Assembly (NCBI GenBank): GCA_050329415.1
Contig: JBHJOS010000057.1
Coordinates: 1-18,957 of the forward strand
DNA length: 18,957 nucleotides
Origin: JANNOG01 sp050329415
GTDB taxonomy: Bacteria; Actinomycetota; Actinomycetes; Actinomycetales; JBBAYJ01
Direction: 5' to 3'
The notes below the pieces were generated by a model. That model saw nothing but the letters and a program-made list of their open reading frames with translations. It was not told where the DNA came from and did not search any database. Position numbers and translations under genes: made by a program. Shown piece by piece: positions 7,392-14,263 of this stretch. Position 1 is the first letter of the stretch. Each line of letters opens with the position of its first letter.

Positions 7392-7862
7392 TCAGTCGAC
7401 GTCGTCCAGGTCCGGGTCCACGTCGTGGACGCTCCTGCCGAGTAGGGCGGCGAGCTGCTCTGCGACGGCGAGGTGCACGGCCCGGCCGAGATCGTCCCCG
7501 GACCGGTCGACCAGGGGCCGCCGGTGCAGGACGATCCGGGCACGCCTGTCCGGCCGGGCGGGCTCCGCCCGGCCCGTGGGAACGGGCGATCCCGGCGGCA
7601 GGTCGTCGGCCAGGGGAACCTCCTCGACGGCCACGTCGACGATGTCCAGTTCGGCGCCCCACCTCCGGGAGAGCCGGTCGACCGAGTCGAGGACGAGGTC
7701 GTCGAACCGCTCCGCCGGGGTCCGGTGACCCGGCAGGTGCGGCGGCAGCAGATGTCCCCGCACGCCCCGGCCCCGTCGGTCCCGGCGCCGGGGCCAAGTG
7801 CGCCCGGGCGGTCGCCCGGACCGTGGCGTCCCGGGGACCGGGGTACCCGAGGAGGCGCTCAC
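7392..7862 (-). CDS. Metallopeptidase-family (zincin-like) protein with degenerate active site, Rv3259-like
   Basis: The 156-residue protein has a basic N-terminus (SGRPPGRTWPRRRDRRGRGV, about 15-34), then HLLPPHLPG and a core with AERFDDLVLDSVDRL and ARIVLHRRPL. It ends with HLAVAEQLAALLG (from about 130) and an Asp-rich tail. The layout matches the small predicted metallopeptidase family located beside whiB2 and the DUF3499 gene in actinomycetes. Relatives, as I recall them, read HE at the His position; here it is His-Leu, and no HExxH is present, so peptidase activity is doubtful. GTG at 7862 is preferred over GTG at 7871 because TACCGT lies 7 nt before it (leaderless). It converges on the glycosyltransferase with 12 bp between stops and is divergent from DUF3499. 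Family call moderate; function unknown. Confidence 0.78.
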   Translation of the reverse strand: MSASSGTPVPGTPRSGRPPGRTWPRRRDRRGRGVRGHLLPPHLPGHRTPAERFDDLVLDSVDRLSRRWGAELDIVDVAVEEVPLADDLPPGSPVPTGRAEPARPDRRARIVLHRRPLVDRSGDDLGRAVHLAVAEQLAALLGRSVHDVDPDLDDVD

Positions 7863-7869
7863 GCGTCTC

Positions 7870-7875
7870 ACGGTA
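7870..7875 (-). promoter_or_regulatory. -10 element of the metallopeptidase-family gene (leaderless)
   Basis: Reading the minus strand, TACCGT is followed by 7 nt and then the GTG start at 7862. A TANNNT hexamer at this distance places the transcript start on the start codon. There is no Shine-Dalgarno sequence. No clear -35 box is visible. Confidence 0.5.
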
Positions 7876-7934
7876 CGGCGCGCCCGCGGCCGGGTGCGGC
7901 GGCGTGCCGGTATCGCGACGAGCCCCCGGCGTCG

Positions 7935-7940
7935 TAGCGT
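7935..7940 (+). promoter_or_regulatory. -10 element of the DUF3499 gene (leaderless)
   Basis: TAGCGT followed by 7 nt and the GTG at 7948. There is no Shine-Dalgarno sequence. It forms a divergent pair with the -10 at 7870-7875. Confidence 0.5.
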
Positions 7941-7947
7941 CTGGGGC

Positions 7948-8343
7948 GTGTCCGGGACGGTGCCCTCGGCGGCAGGGGCGGCGCGCGTGCGCCGATGCTC
8001 TCGCACCGGCTGCAGTGCGGCCGCGGTGGCGACCCTCACCTACGTCTACGCCGACTCCACGGTCGTGCTCGGGCCGCTGGCGACCTATGCCGAGCCCCAC
8101 TGCTACGACCTGTGCGCCGACCACGCCACCCGTCTCACCGCGCCGCGCGGCTGGGAGGTCGTGCGGCTGGCCGGCGACGACCCGGCGGCCGCCGGCCCGC
8201 ATCCGGACGACCTCGCTGCGCTCGCGGACGCCGTCCGCGAGGCGGCCCGGCCTCGCCCGGCGGCGCCGGACCCGGCACCGCCCCGACCGGCGGTGTCAGG
8301 TCGCCGGGGCCACCTCCGGGTGCTCCGGGACGGCCCTGCCTGA
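7948..8343 (+). CDS. DUF3499 family zinc-binding-type protein
   Basis: A 131-residue protein of the actinobacterial DUF3499 family (Rv3258c-like), function unknown. Conserved-looking residues are C17-x4-C22 (CSRTGC) and C52-x3-C56-x2-H59 (HCYDLCADH), a likely zinc site, plus TLTYVYADSTVVLGPL and the stretch APRGWEVVRL (65-74). After about residue 75 the chain becomes Ala/Pro-rich and low in complexity. The GTG at 7948 is chosen from the -10 hexamer 7 nt upstream and because the Cys motif begins soon after. It lies between the divergent metallopeptidase-family gene and manB, as in other actinomycetes. I infer a regulatory or chaperone-like metal-binding role only from the cysteines. Confidence 0.88.
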   Translation: MSGTVPSAAGAARVRRCSRTGCSAAAVATLTYVYADSTVVLGPLATYAEPHCYDLCADHATRLTAPRGWEVVRLAGDDPAAAGPHPDDLAALADAVREAARPRPAAPDPAPPRPAVSGRRGHLRVLRDGPA

Positions 8344-8350
8344 CCGTTCC

Positions 8351-8385
8351 GGCCCGGCGTGGGCCGGCCCGGCGTGGGCCGGCCC
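8351..8385 (+). repeat. Tandem 15-bp repeat forming a strong hairpin after DUF3499
   Basis: Two copies of GGCCCGGCGTGGGCC (8351-8365, 8366-8380) follow the stop by 7 nt. Within them GGGCCGGCCC (8361-8370) pairs with an identical self-complementary 10-mer (8376-8385) across a 5-nt loop, then TTCC. This could terminate or slow transcription before the next small gene. Confidence 0.45.
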
Positions 8386-8465
8386 TTCCGCCCGCCCGGG
8401 ATGACCGATCCGCCGCGACCCTCCCGCTGTTCAAGCGGGGTCGCCCGGGGGACGACCTGACGCGG

Positions 8466-8759
8466 GTGCCACGACACCGAGCCGACACGGTCGCCCGCCC
8501 CGACGCCGGGCCCCCCGCCCGCCGGTCCCGAACCGCCGAGGCGCCGCCCCTCGGCTCCCTCACGCAGCCGCAGCACCGGCCGGGCCGGTGCTGCCGGGCC
8601 TGCGGCAGCGAGCGCCTCACCCGGCTGGCCATGCAGCTGACCGACGGCACTGCGGTGGACTTCGTCTCGTGCCATGTCTGCGAGGAACGGGCGTGGGAGC
8701 ACGACGGCCACGTCCTCGACGTGACCGCCGTGCTGGACCGGACCCGCCGACCGGCCTGA
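8466..8759 (+). CDS. Small zinc-ribbon protein upstream of manB
   Basis: A short protein (97 residues if GTG 8466 is used) whose C-terminal half looks real. It has C43-x2-C46 (CCRACGSERL), then AMQLTDGTAVDFVSC, C69-x2-C72 (CHVCEERAWEHDG) and DVTAVLDRTRR at the end. Two CxxC knuckles about 23 residues apart are typical of a zinc ribbon. I recall similar uncharacterised ribbon proteins between DUF3499 and manB in other actinomycetes. The N-terminal 38 residues are Arg/Pro/Ala-rich and could be untranslated; no clear ribosome site supports the start, so the coding region from about 8585 is the safe part. It ends 31 bp before manB. Function unknown; nucleic-acid or protein binding is possible. 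Confidence 0.72.
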   Translation: MPRHRADTVARPDAGPPARRSRTAEAPPLGSLTQPQHRPGRCCRACGSERLTRLAMQLTDGTAVDFVSCHVCEERAWEHDGHVLDVTAVLDRTRRPA

Positions 8760-8778
8760 GATCCCGGGGCGGCGCCGC

Positions 8779-8784
8779 TAGCCT
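8779..8784 (+). promoter_or_regulatory. -10 element of manB (leaderless)
   Basis: TAGCCT, 6 nt before the GTG at 8791, with no Shine-Dalgarno sequence. It gives manB and the two overlapping genes behind it their own promoter. A -35 box is not evident. Confidence 0.5.
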
Positions 8785-8790
8785 GCCGCG

Positions 8791-10221
8791 GTGACTCATC
8801 CGCTCAACCGGGCCGTCAAGGCCTACGACATCCGCGGGGTCGCGGGGCAGGACCTGGACGCCGCGGCGGCCCGGGCACTCGGGATCGCCGTCGCCGAGGT
8901 GACGGCGGCACCGGGGGTCACCGGTCTCGTCGTCGGCCACGACATGCGCGAGTCGTCGCCCGACCTCGCCGCCGCCCTGGCCGAGGGGGCGACCGCGGCC
9001 GGTGTGCCCGTCGAGCTGATCGGTCTGTGCTCCACGGACCAGCTCTACCTCGTCAGCGGGCTCCGCAACGCCCCCGGCGTCATGATCACCGCGAGCCACA
9101 ACCCCGCGCGGTACAACGGCATGAAGATCTGCCGGGCGGGCGCCCGCCCGGTGGCCCTCGACACGGGCCTGGCCGACATCAGGGACCGCGCGATCGCGCT
9201 GCTCACCGGCACGGTTCCACCGGCCACCGGGATCGCGGCCACCACCCGCACCGACACCCTCGCCGAGTACGCGGGCCACCTTCGCTCGCTGGTGCCGCTC
9301 GACGGCATCCGGCCGTTGCGCGTCGTCGTCGACGCCGGCAACGGCATGGCCGGTCTCACGACCCCGGCCGTGCTCAGCACCGCCGCCGGGCTGCCCGTCC
9401 TGCCCGTCGAGCTGGTCGGCCTCTACCTGGAGCTCGACGGCACGTTCCCGAACCACGAGGCCAACCCCCTCGACCCGACGACGCTGGTCGACCTGCAGGC
9501 GGCGGTCCGCGAGCACGGGGCGGACCTGGGGCTGGCCTTCGACGGCGACGCGGACCGGTGCTTCGTCGTCGACCAGGCCGGGGAGCCGGTCGACCCGGGC
9601 GCCGTCGCGGCCCTGGTGGCGCGCCGGGAGATCGCCCGGACCCGGGCCGCAGGCGAGGACCGGCCCACCATCCTGCACAACCTCATCACGTCGTGGGTGG
9701 TGCCGGACGTCGTCACCGAGGACGGCGGGCAGGCCGTCCGCACCCGCGTCGGGCACAGCTACATCAAGGCGGAGATGGCGCGCACCGGGGCGGTCTTCGG
9801 CGGGGAGCACTCGGCGCACTACTACTTCCGCGACTTCTTCGGGGCGGACTCCGGGATGCTTGCCGCGCTGCACGTCCTCGCCGCGCTCGGGGAGTCGCCG
9901 GCCGGCACCCCGCTGAGCGCCCTGGTGGACCCGTACCGGCGCTACCACCGCAGCGGGGAGATCAACAGCACCGTCGCCGACACCGGGACGAGCCTGCGGC
10001 AGGTGACCGCGCACGCCGCCGCCCACCACCCCGCCGCGTCCCTCGACACGCTGGACGGGGTCACCGTGGTGGCGCCGGACCGCAGCTGGTGGGCCAACAT
10101 CCGCCCCAGCAACACCGAGCCGTTGCTGCGGCTCAACGTGGAGGCGGGGGACGAGGGCGTGATGTCGACCGTCCGCGACGAGTTCCTCGACGTCATCCGG
10201 ACGGGCAACGGCCGTGCCTGA
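8791..10221 (+). CDS. manB: Phosphomannomutase/phosphoglucomutase
   Basis: It interconverts mannose-6-phosphate and mannose-1-phosphate (often glucose phosphates too) in the cytoplasm, feeding GDP-mannose and envelope glycans. The 476-residue protein is full length for the alpha-D-phosphohexomutase family and has all four family sites: catalytic phosphoserine loop TASHNP (Ser102), metal loop DGDADR (251-256), sugar-binding GEHSAH (338-343) and phosphate-binding RPSNTEP (438-444). The N-terminal KAYDIRG is also typical. GTG 8791 follows the -10 by 6 nt. Its stop overlaps the next gene by 8 bases. The same order (DUF3499, manB, SIS gene) occurs near Mycobacterium manB (Rv3257c). Confidence 0.95.
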   Translation: MTHPLNRAVKAYDIRGVAGQDLDAAAARALGIAVAEVTAAPGVTGLVVGHDMRESSPDLAAALAEGATAAGVPVELIGLCSTDQLYLVSGLRNAPGVMITASHNPARYNGMKICRAGARPVALDTGLADIRDRAIALLTGTVPPATGIAATTRTDTLAEYAGHLRSLVPLDGIRPLRVVVDAGNGMAGLTTPAVLSTAAGLPVLPVELVGLYLELDGTFPNHEANPLDPTTLVDLQAAVREHGADLGLAFDGDADRCFVVDQAGEPVDPGAVAALVARREIARTRAAGEDRPTILHNLITSWVVPDVVTEDGGQAVRTRVGHSYIKAEMARTGAVFGGEHSAHYYFRDFFGADSGMLAALHVLAALGESPAGTPLSALVDPYRRYHRSGEINSTVADTGTSLRQVTAHAAAHHPAASLDTLDGVTVVAPDRSWWANIRPSNTEPLLRLNVEAGDEGVMSTVRDEFLDVIRTGNGRA

Positions 10222-10423
10222 GGCGCCCGCCCCGCCGCTGGAGGCATGGCTGCGGGGGATCCTCCGCTGTCCGCGCTGCGGCAGCGAGCTGGCCGATGCC
10301 GCGGGCCCCGACGGCGGGCTGGAGCTGTGGTGCACCGGCGCCGCCGACCCGGGCTGCCGCCTGCAGTACCGGGTCGACGGCGGCGTCCCCGTCCTGCTGG
10401 TGGACGAGGCCAGGCAGCCGTGA
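10214..10423 (+). CDS. Trm112-family small zinc-ribbon protein
   Basis: A 69-residue protein with CPRC near residues 19-22 (ILRCPRCGSEL), a further Cys pair in LELWCTGAADPGCRLQYRV, and the Trm112 ending DGGVPVLLVDEAR. Eukaryotic Trm112 activates methyltransferases; bacterial stand-alone members are uncharacterised. GTG 10214 overlaps the manB stop by 8 bases, and its own TGA overlaps the GTG of the SIS gene (GTGA), so translation of all three is coupled. The spacing between the second cysteines (C-x7-C) is wider than the usual CxxC, which may weaken metal binding. Confidence 0.85.
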   Translation: MPEAPAPPLEAWLRGILRCPRCGSELADAAGPDGGLELWCTGAADPGCRLQYRVDGGVPVLLVDEARQP

Positions 10424-11574
10424 TCGACGACGCCCTGCTGGACGACGCCGACGCCCTCGCCGCGGCCGACACCCACCGGACTCTGCGCTCCCTCGCCCTG
10501 GCCGGGGCCGCGGTCCGGGAGGCCGCCGAGCAGTTCACCCCACCGGCCCGACTGGTCGACGACGGGCGCCCGCGCACCGTGCTCGTCGCCGGGCTCGGTG
10601 GCTCGGCGTTCGTCGGCGACGCACTCGCCGCGCTCGCCGGCCCGGCGTCCCCGGTCCCGGTGACGTCGCGCCGGGGCGGACCCCTGCCCGGTTGGGTGGG
10701 GGCGCTCGACCTCGTCATCGCGGTGTCGGTGTCGGGCCGCGCCCCCCAGGTCACCTCGCTGGCGGCGGAGGCCGCCCGGCGCGGGGCCCGGGTCTTCGCC
10801 GTGACGACGGAGGCGTCCCCGCTCGCCCGGCTCGTCGAGGCCACCGACGGCACCCTGTGGCCGCTGCGGCCGGGCCGCATGGCCGACTCCCCGGCCCTGC
10901 AGACCCGCAGCGGGGTGTGGTCGCTGCTGACACCCGTGCTCCTGGCCGGGGACGCCCTCGGCCTCGTGGACGTGCCGTCCCGGCACTTCGCCGAGGCGGC
11001 GGACCGCCTCGACACCGAGGCCGAGGCCAACCGGCCCTCGTCGCCGGCCTTCGTCAACCCGGCGAAGTCCCTGGCCACGGAGCTCGACGGGGCGGTCCCG
11101 GTGGTGCTCGCCGACGGCGATCTCGCCCAGGCCGCCGCTGCCCGGGCCACGACCATGCTGGCCCGGGCCGCCAAGGTCCCGGCCGTGCGCGGCACTCTGC
11201 CCGACGACGCCAGCGACGTGGTGGCCCTCTTCGACGGGCCGCTGTCCGGCCGGGACCGGGACCCGTTCGCCGATCCCTTCGTCGACGGCCCGGCGGCGGC
11301 GCGGATGCAGCTGGTGCTGCTGTCCGAGGGGATCGACGGCGCGGGCGCCCCGGCCGGTGCCGCCGCCGTCGACCCGGTGCGGGACCTCGCGCACGGGGTC
11401 GGTGTGCGGATCAGCGAGGTCGAAGCCGAACCCGGCGCAGCGCTGGCCCGGTTGGCGCAGCTCGCGGCCCGCGTCGACTTCGCCGCCACCTACCTGGCGC
11501 TGGGGTCCCGGCTGGACCCCGGACGGTCGCCGTCGTTGGCCGATCTGCGGGACCGGTGGCGAGCGGGGGACTGA
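10420..11574 (+). CDS. SIS-domain sugar-phosphate protein (PGI/PMI-like, Rv3256c-like)
   Basis: The 384-residue cytoplasmic protein has two SIS (sugar isomerase) folds, resembling bifunctional phosphoglucose/phosphomannose isomerases. Visible are the phosphosugar loop VAGLGGSAFVGD (56-67) and SVSG (103-106). In active PGI/PMI enzymes the serine loop reads S-x-S-G-x-T with a catalytic Glu close behind; here SVSGRAPQV lacks both, so isomerase activity is uncertain. The start is GTG 10420, from the 4-base overlap with the Trm112-like gene. Operon position after manB implies mannose/glucose phosphate metabolism or sensing. In Mycobacterium and Streptomyces manA follows this gene, whereas here ahcY does. 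The family is clear; the reaction is not. Confidence 0.85.
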   Translation: MIDDALLDDADALAAADTHRTLRSLALAGAAVREAAEQFTPPARLVDDGRPRTVLVAGLGGSAFVGDALAALAGPASPVPVTSRRGGPLPGWVGALDLVIAVSVSGRAPQVTSLAAEAARRGARVFAVTTEASPLARLVEATDGTLWPLRPGRMADSPALQTRSGVWSLLTPVLLAGDALGLVDVPSRHFAEAADRLDTEAEANRPSSPAFVNPAKSLATELDGAVPVVLADGDLAQAAAARATTMLARAAKVPAVRGTLPDDASDVVALFDGPLSGRDRDPFADPFVDGPAAARMQLVLLSEGIDGAGAPAGAAAVDPVRDLAHGVGVRISEVEAEPGAALARLAQLAARVDFAATYLALGSRLDPGRSPSLADLRDRWRAGD

Positions 11575-11581
11575 CGCCCGC

Positions 11582-11587
11582 TATTCT
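11582..11587 (+). promoter_or_regulatory. Candidate -10 element of ahcY with a leader of about 140 nt
   Basis: TATTCT lies 8 nt after the SIS gene stop and fits TANNNT. Transcription from about 11594 would give a leader of about 135 nt before the GTG at 11729. No convincing -35 sequence is seen. Confidence 0.45.
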
Positions 11588-11688
11588 CGACCGGCGCGCA
11601 CCCGCGCACTCCGGCGTGCGTCGGGCGAGTGTCCCGTCGGCACCAGGCTGCTGATCCTGAGGGATCGCGCCGGGGCGGTCGATCCGTC

Positions 11689-11711
11689 GGCCCACCACGA
11701 CTTTCTGGGCC
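11689..11711 (+). promoter_or_regulatory. Hairpin in the ahcY leader next to the ribosome site
   Basis: GGCCCA (11689-11694) pairs with TGGGCC (11706-11711) around an 11-nt loop, ending 6 nt before GGAGG (11718-11722). An upstream small stem, GATCC/GGATC with a 4-nt loop, lies at about 11653-11666. Placement next to the ribosome site suggests translational control, but I did not recognise a known SAH or SAM riboswitch. Confidence 0.4.
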
Positions 11712-11728
11712 ACTCCTGGAGGTACCCC

Positions 11729-13189
11729 GTGTCCGTCACGCCCGACTTCAAGGTCGCCGACCTGTCCCTGGCCGAGTCCGGCCGTCACCAGATCCGTCTG
11801 GCCGAGCACGAGATGCCCGGCCTCATGGCCATCCGGTCCGAGTTCGCGGGGGTTCAGCCGCTGGCCGGCGCCCGGATCACCGGCTCGCTGCACATGACCG
11901 TCCAGACCGCGGTGCTCATCGAGACCCTCGTCGCCCTCGGCGCGGACGTGCGCTGGGCCTCATGCAACATCTTCTCCACCCAGGACGAGGCGGCCGCCGC
12001 GGTCGTCGTCGGCCCGCACGGCACCCCGGACGCCCCCGCGGGGGTCCCGGTGTACGCCTGGAAGGGCGAGTCGCTCGAGGAGTACTGGTGGTGCACCGAG
12101 CAGGTGCTCACCTGGCCGGGCGCCGGGGCCGACGGCAGCGTGGGGCCGAACATGATCCTGGACGACGGCGGGGACGCCACGATGCTCGTCCATCTCGGCG
12201 TCGAGGCCGAGCGCAGCGGTGTCGTCGCGCCCACCACCGAGGACACCGGCGAGGAGATGGCCGTCGTCCTCGACGTGCTGCGTCGCTCGCTGGCCGCGGA
12301 CCCCCAGCGCTGGACCCGCCTCGCCGCCGGGATCCGCGGGGTCACCGAGGAGACGACGACCGGCGTGCTGCGGCTGTACGACCGGGTGCGCGACGGCTCG
12401 CTGCTGTTCCCCGCGATCAACGTCAACGACTCGGTGACGAAGTCGAAGTTCGACAACAAGTACGGCACCCGGCACTCGATCCTCGACGGCATCAACCGGG
12501 CCACCGACGTCCTGCTCAGCGGCAAGCTGGCGGTCGTCTGCGGCTACGGCGACGTCGGGAAGGGCTCGGCCGAGGCGCTGCGCGGCCAGCGCACCCGGGT
12601 CGTGGTCACCGAGATCGACCCGATCAACGCCCTGCAGGCGGCCATGGACGGCTACGAGGTGGTGCGCCTGGAGGACGTCATCGACCGGGCCGACGTCGTC
12701 ATCACGGCGACCGGCAACAAGGACGTCGTCACCGCCGAGCTCATCGGCCGAATGAAGGACAAGGCGATCCTGGGCAACATCGGTCACTTCGACAACGAGA
12801 TCGACATGGCCGGCCTGGCGCGGGTCCCCGGCATCCGCAAGATCGAGATCAAGCCGCAGGTCCACGAGTGGGTGTACCCGGACGGGCACAGCGTGCTCGT
12901 GCTGTCCGAGGGCCGGCTGCTCAACCTCGGCAACGCGACCGGGCACCCCAGCTTCGTCATGTCGTCGTCCTTCACCAACCAGGTGCTCGCCCAGATCGAG
13001 CTGTTCACCAAGCCGGGGGAGGAGTATCCCCTCGGTGTCCACATCCTGCCGAAGGTCCTCGACGAGAAGGTGGCCCGCCTGCACCTCGACGCCCTCGGCG
13101 CCCGGCTCACCGAGCTGTCGAAGTCGCAGGCCGAGTACCTCGGCATCGACGTGGCAGGCCCCTACAAGACGGAGCACTACCGCTACTGA
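11729..13189 (+). CDS. ahcY: Adenosylhomocysteinase (S-adenosyl-L-homocysteine hydrolase)
   Basis: It cleaves S-adenosylhomocysteine to adenosine and homocysteine, with bound NAD+, in the methyl cycle; the enzyme is usually a cytoplasmic tetramer. The protein has 486 residues, normal for bacteria. GTG 11729 has GGAGG 6-7 nt upstream; no earlier start has support. Motifs in order: IRLAEHEMPGLMAIR, ITGSLHMTVQTAVLIETL, NIFSTQDEAAAA, NVNDSVTKSKFDNKYGTRHS, the NAD loop GYGDVGKG (272-279), the ATGNKDVV segment and the C-terminal end KTEHYRY. Nothing is missing. It follows the manB-SIS operon by 154 bp with its own promoter, and converges with the RDD gene. Confidence 0.98.
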   Translation: MSVTPDFKVADLSLAESGRHQIRLAEHEMPGLMAIRSEFAGVQPLAGARITGSLHMTVQTAVLIETLVALGADVRWASCNIFSTQDEAAAAVVVGPHGTPDAPAGVPVYAWKGESLEEYWWCTEQVLTWPGAGADGSVGPNMILDDGGDATMLVHLGVEAERSGVVAPTTEDTGEEMAVVLDVLRRSLAADPQRWTRLAAGIRGVTEETTTGVLRLYDRVRDGSLLFPAINVNDSVTKSKFDNKYGTRHSILDGINRATDVLLSGKLAVVCGYGDVGKGSAEALRGQRTRVVVTEIDPINALQAAMDGYEVVRLEDVIDRADVVITATGNKDVVTAELIGRMKDKAILGNIGHFDNEIDMAGLARVPGIRKIEIKPQVHEWVYPDGHSVLVLSEGRLLNLGNATGHPSFVMSSSFTNQVLAQIELFTKPGEEYPLGVHILPKVLDEKVARLHLDALGARLTELSKSQAEYLGIDVAGPYKTEHYRY

Positions 13190-13204
13190 CCAGCGGCGCT
13201 GGTC
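13188..13204 (+). terminator. Hairpin at the ahcY stop codon
   Basis: GACCAGC pairs with GCTGGTC around a 3-nt loop. The stem begins inside the TGA stop codon. There is no T tract, as is common in high-GC actinomycetes, so termination is inferred from position. Confidence 0.5.
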
Positions 13205-13318
13205 TGCTGCCGTGACGTCGAGCGATCGGCCGGGCGTCCTCGGCCGGGGACGAGAGTCGTCGTCGCCGCTGTGGGTGGCCCGCATCCCAGGGGAGTCTCG
13301 TCTCGCGGTCGATGCAGT

Positions 13319-13331
13319 GTGCAAGTTGCAC
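13319..13331. promoter_or_regulatory. Operator-like dyad in the ahcY-RDD intergenic region
   Basis: GTGCAA-G-TTGCAC is a perfect 6+6 dyad in the 238-bp gap between two convergent genes (13190-13427). Apart from the hairpin at 13188-13204 the gap shows no believable coding sequence. The dyad looks like a TetR-type operator, yet no start codon with a plausible gene follows on either strand. It may be a remnant of a lost promoter. Confidence 0.35.
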
Positions 13332-13427
13332 TGTCCAACGACTCGGGTGAGGCGACCTGGCCCCTGACAGGCCGGTGCTCGTCGTTCAGCGGCGGCCAGT
13401 GTCGGTTCGACCCGGGTGGAGCGGGCG

Positions 13428-14225
13428 TCAGACCCGCTCGCGGCGGCGGGCGGTGAGGTCGCGCAGGCGGTCGAGCTGCGCCCGCTCGCCGGCCAGGCGC
13501 TCGAGGTCGCGTCGGCGGCGCTCGGCGAGCACGGCCGAGACGAACGCCTCCGGCGGGGTCCCGGGCGGGGGGGCGGGAGCGACGAACGTCGCGAGTTCCC
13601 CGACCAGGCGGCCGGCCACCTCGGTCCGGGCTGCCGGGGTCATCATGGCGACGCGCGACAGGAAGGTCCGGGCGCCCAGTGCCAGCGGGCCCGGGATCCG
13701 CCCGAGGTCGGCGGTCCGCGCCCACCCCTCGAGACCGGGCGGCATGATCGGCATCGCGGTCCCGAGCAGGGGAGTGCGCTCGGACACGACGTACGTGCCC
13801 GCCAGCATGTCCCCCAGCCGCTTGGCCCGGGAATTCCACAGCACCGCGAACACCGTGATGATCCCGCTGGTGGCATAGATCTCGCCGACGCCGGTGAGCT
13901 GGCGGACGAACGCCTGGCGGGTGCGGATGGCCCCGCCGTCGTCACGCACCACCCGCAGCCCCAGGGCGAGCTTGCCGAGCGAGCGCCCGCGGGTGGCCGC
14001 CTCGACCACCGTCGGCACGACGACGAGGCAGGTGACGGTGAGAGCGATGGACACCGCTCCGGCCGTCGCCGGGTCCAGCGCCAGCAGCGGGGTGAGCACC
14101 GCGAGGGCCAGGACCAGGGATCCGACGTACACGAGGACGTCGAGCACGATCGCCACCAGCCGGGTGGCCAGGCCGGCGGGCGGCAGCTCGAGGACGACCG
14201 CGTCTCCGGTCACCAGCGTGGACAC
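13428..14225 (-). CDS. RDD family membrane protein
   Basis: The 265-residue protein has an N-terminal RDD domain with membrane helices at about 20-50, 55-75 and 113-130. Fingerprint residues include R22 and D29, GRSLGKLALGLRVV (80-93) and KRLGDMLAGTYVV (135-147). The remaining 120 residues are a soluble cytoplasmic-type tail ending in a strongly charged helix (ERRRRDLERLAGERAQLDRL region). RDD proteins are mostly uncharacterised, with transport roles reported for a few. GTG 14225 has TAGGCT 6 nt upstream. It is divergent from the SpoIIM-like gene; the 38-bp gap holds both -10 elements. Confidence 0.92.
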   Translation of the reverse strand: MSTLVTGDAVVLELPPAGLATRLVAIVLDVLVYVGSLVLALAVLTPLLALDPATAGAVSIALTVTCLVVVPTVVEAATRGRSLGKLALGLRVVRDDGGAIRTRQAFVRQLTGVGEIYATSGIITVFAVLWNSRAKRLGDMLAGTYVVSERTPLLGTAMPIMPPGLEGWARTADLGRIPGPLALGARTFLSRVAMMTPAARTEVAGRLVGELATFVAPAPPPGTPPEAFVSAVLAERRRRDLERLAGERAQLDRLRDLTARRRERV

Positions 14226-14231
14226 CGCACG

Positions 14232-14237
14232 AGCCTA
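14232..14237 (-). promoter_or_regulatory. -10 element of the RDD gene (leaderless)
   Basis: On the minus strand TAGGCT is followed by 6 nt and the GTG at 14225. The identical hexamer at 14252-14257 serves the opposite gene, so the two promoters face away from each other across 14 bp. Confidence 0.6.
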
Positions 14238-14251
14238 GCCATCCCGCCCCC

Positions 14252-14257
14252 TAGGCT
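14252..14257 (+). promoter_or_regulatory. -10 element of the SpoIIM-like gene (leaderless)
   Basis: TAGGCT followed by 6 nt and the GTG at 14264, mirror image of the RDD promoter. Its -35 region would lie inside the RDD coding start and vice versa, so the two genes may compete for, or share, RNA polymerase. Confidence 0.6.
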
Positions 14258-14263
14258 GGTCCG

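Noticed and set aside
8401..8460. ATG at 8401 as start of the zinc-ribbon gene
   Set aside because: It is in another frame and reaches a stop after 19 codons.
11588..11728. Known SAH or SAM-IV riboswitch before ahcY
   Set aside because: I could not match the conserved core sequences from memory; only generic hairpins are visible.
13271..13456. Small plus-strand frame of 61 codons between ahcY and the RDD gene
   Set aside because: No ribosome site or -10 box, no recognisable motif, and it runs into the RDD coding end on the opposite strand.
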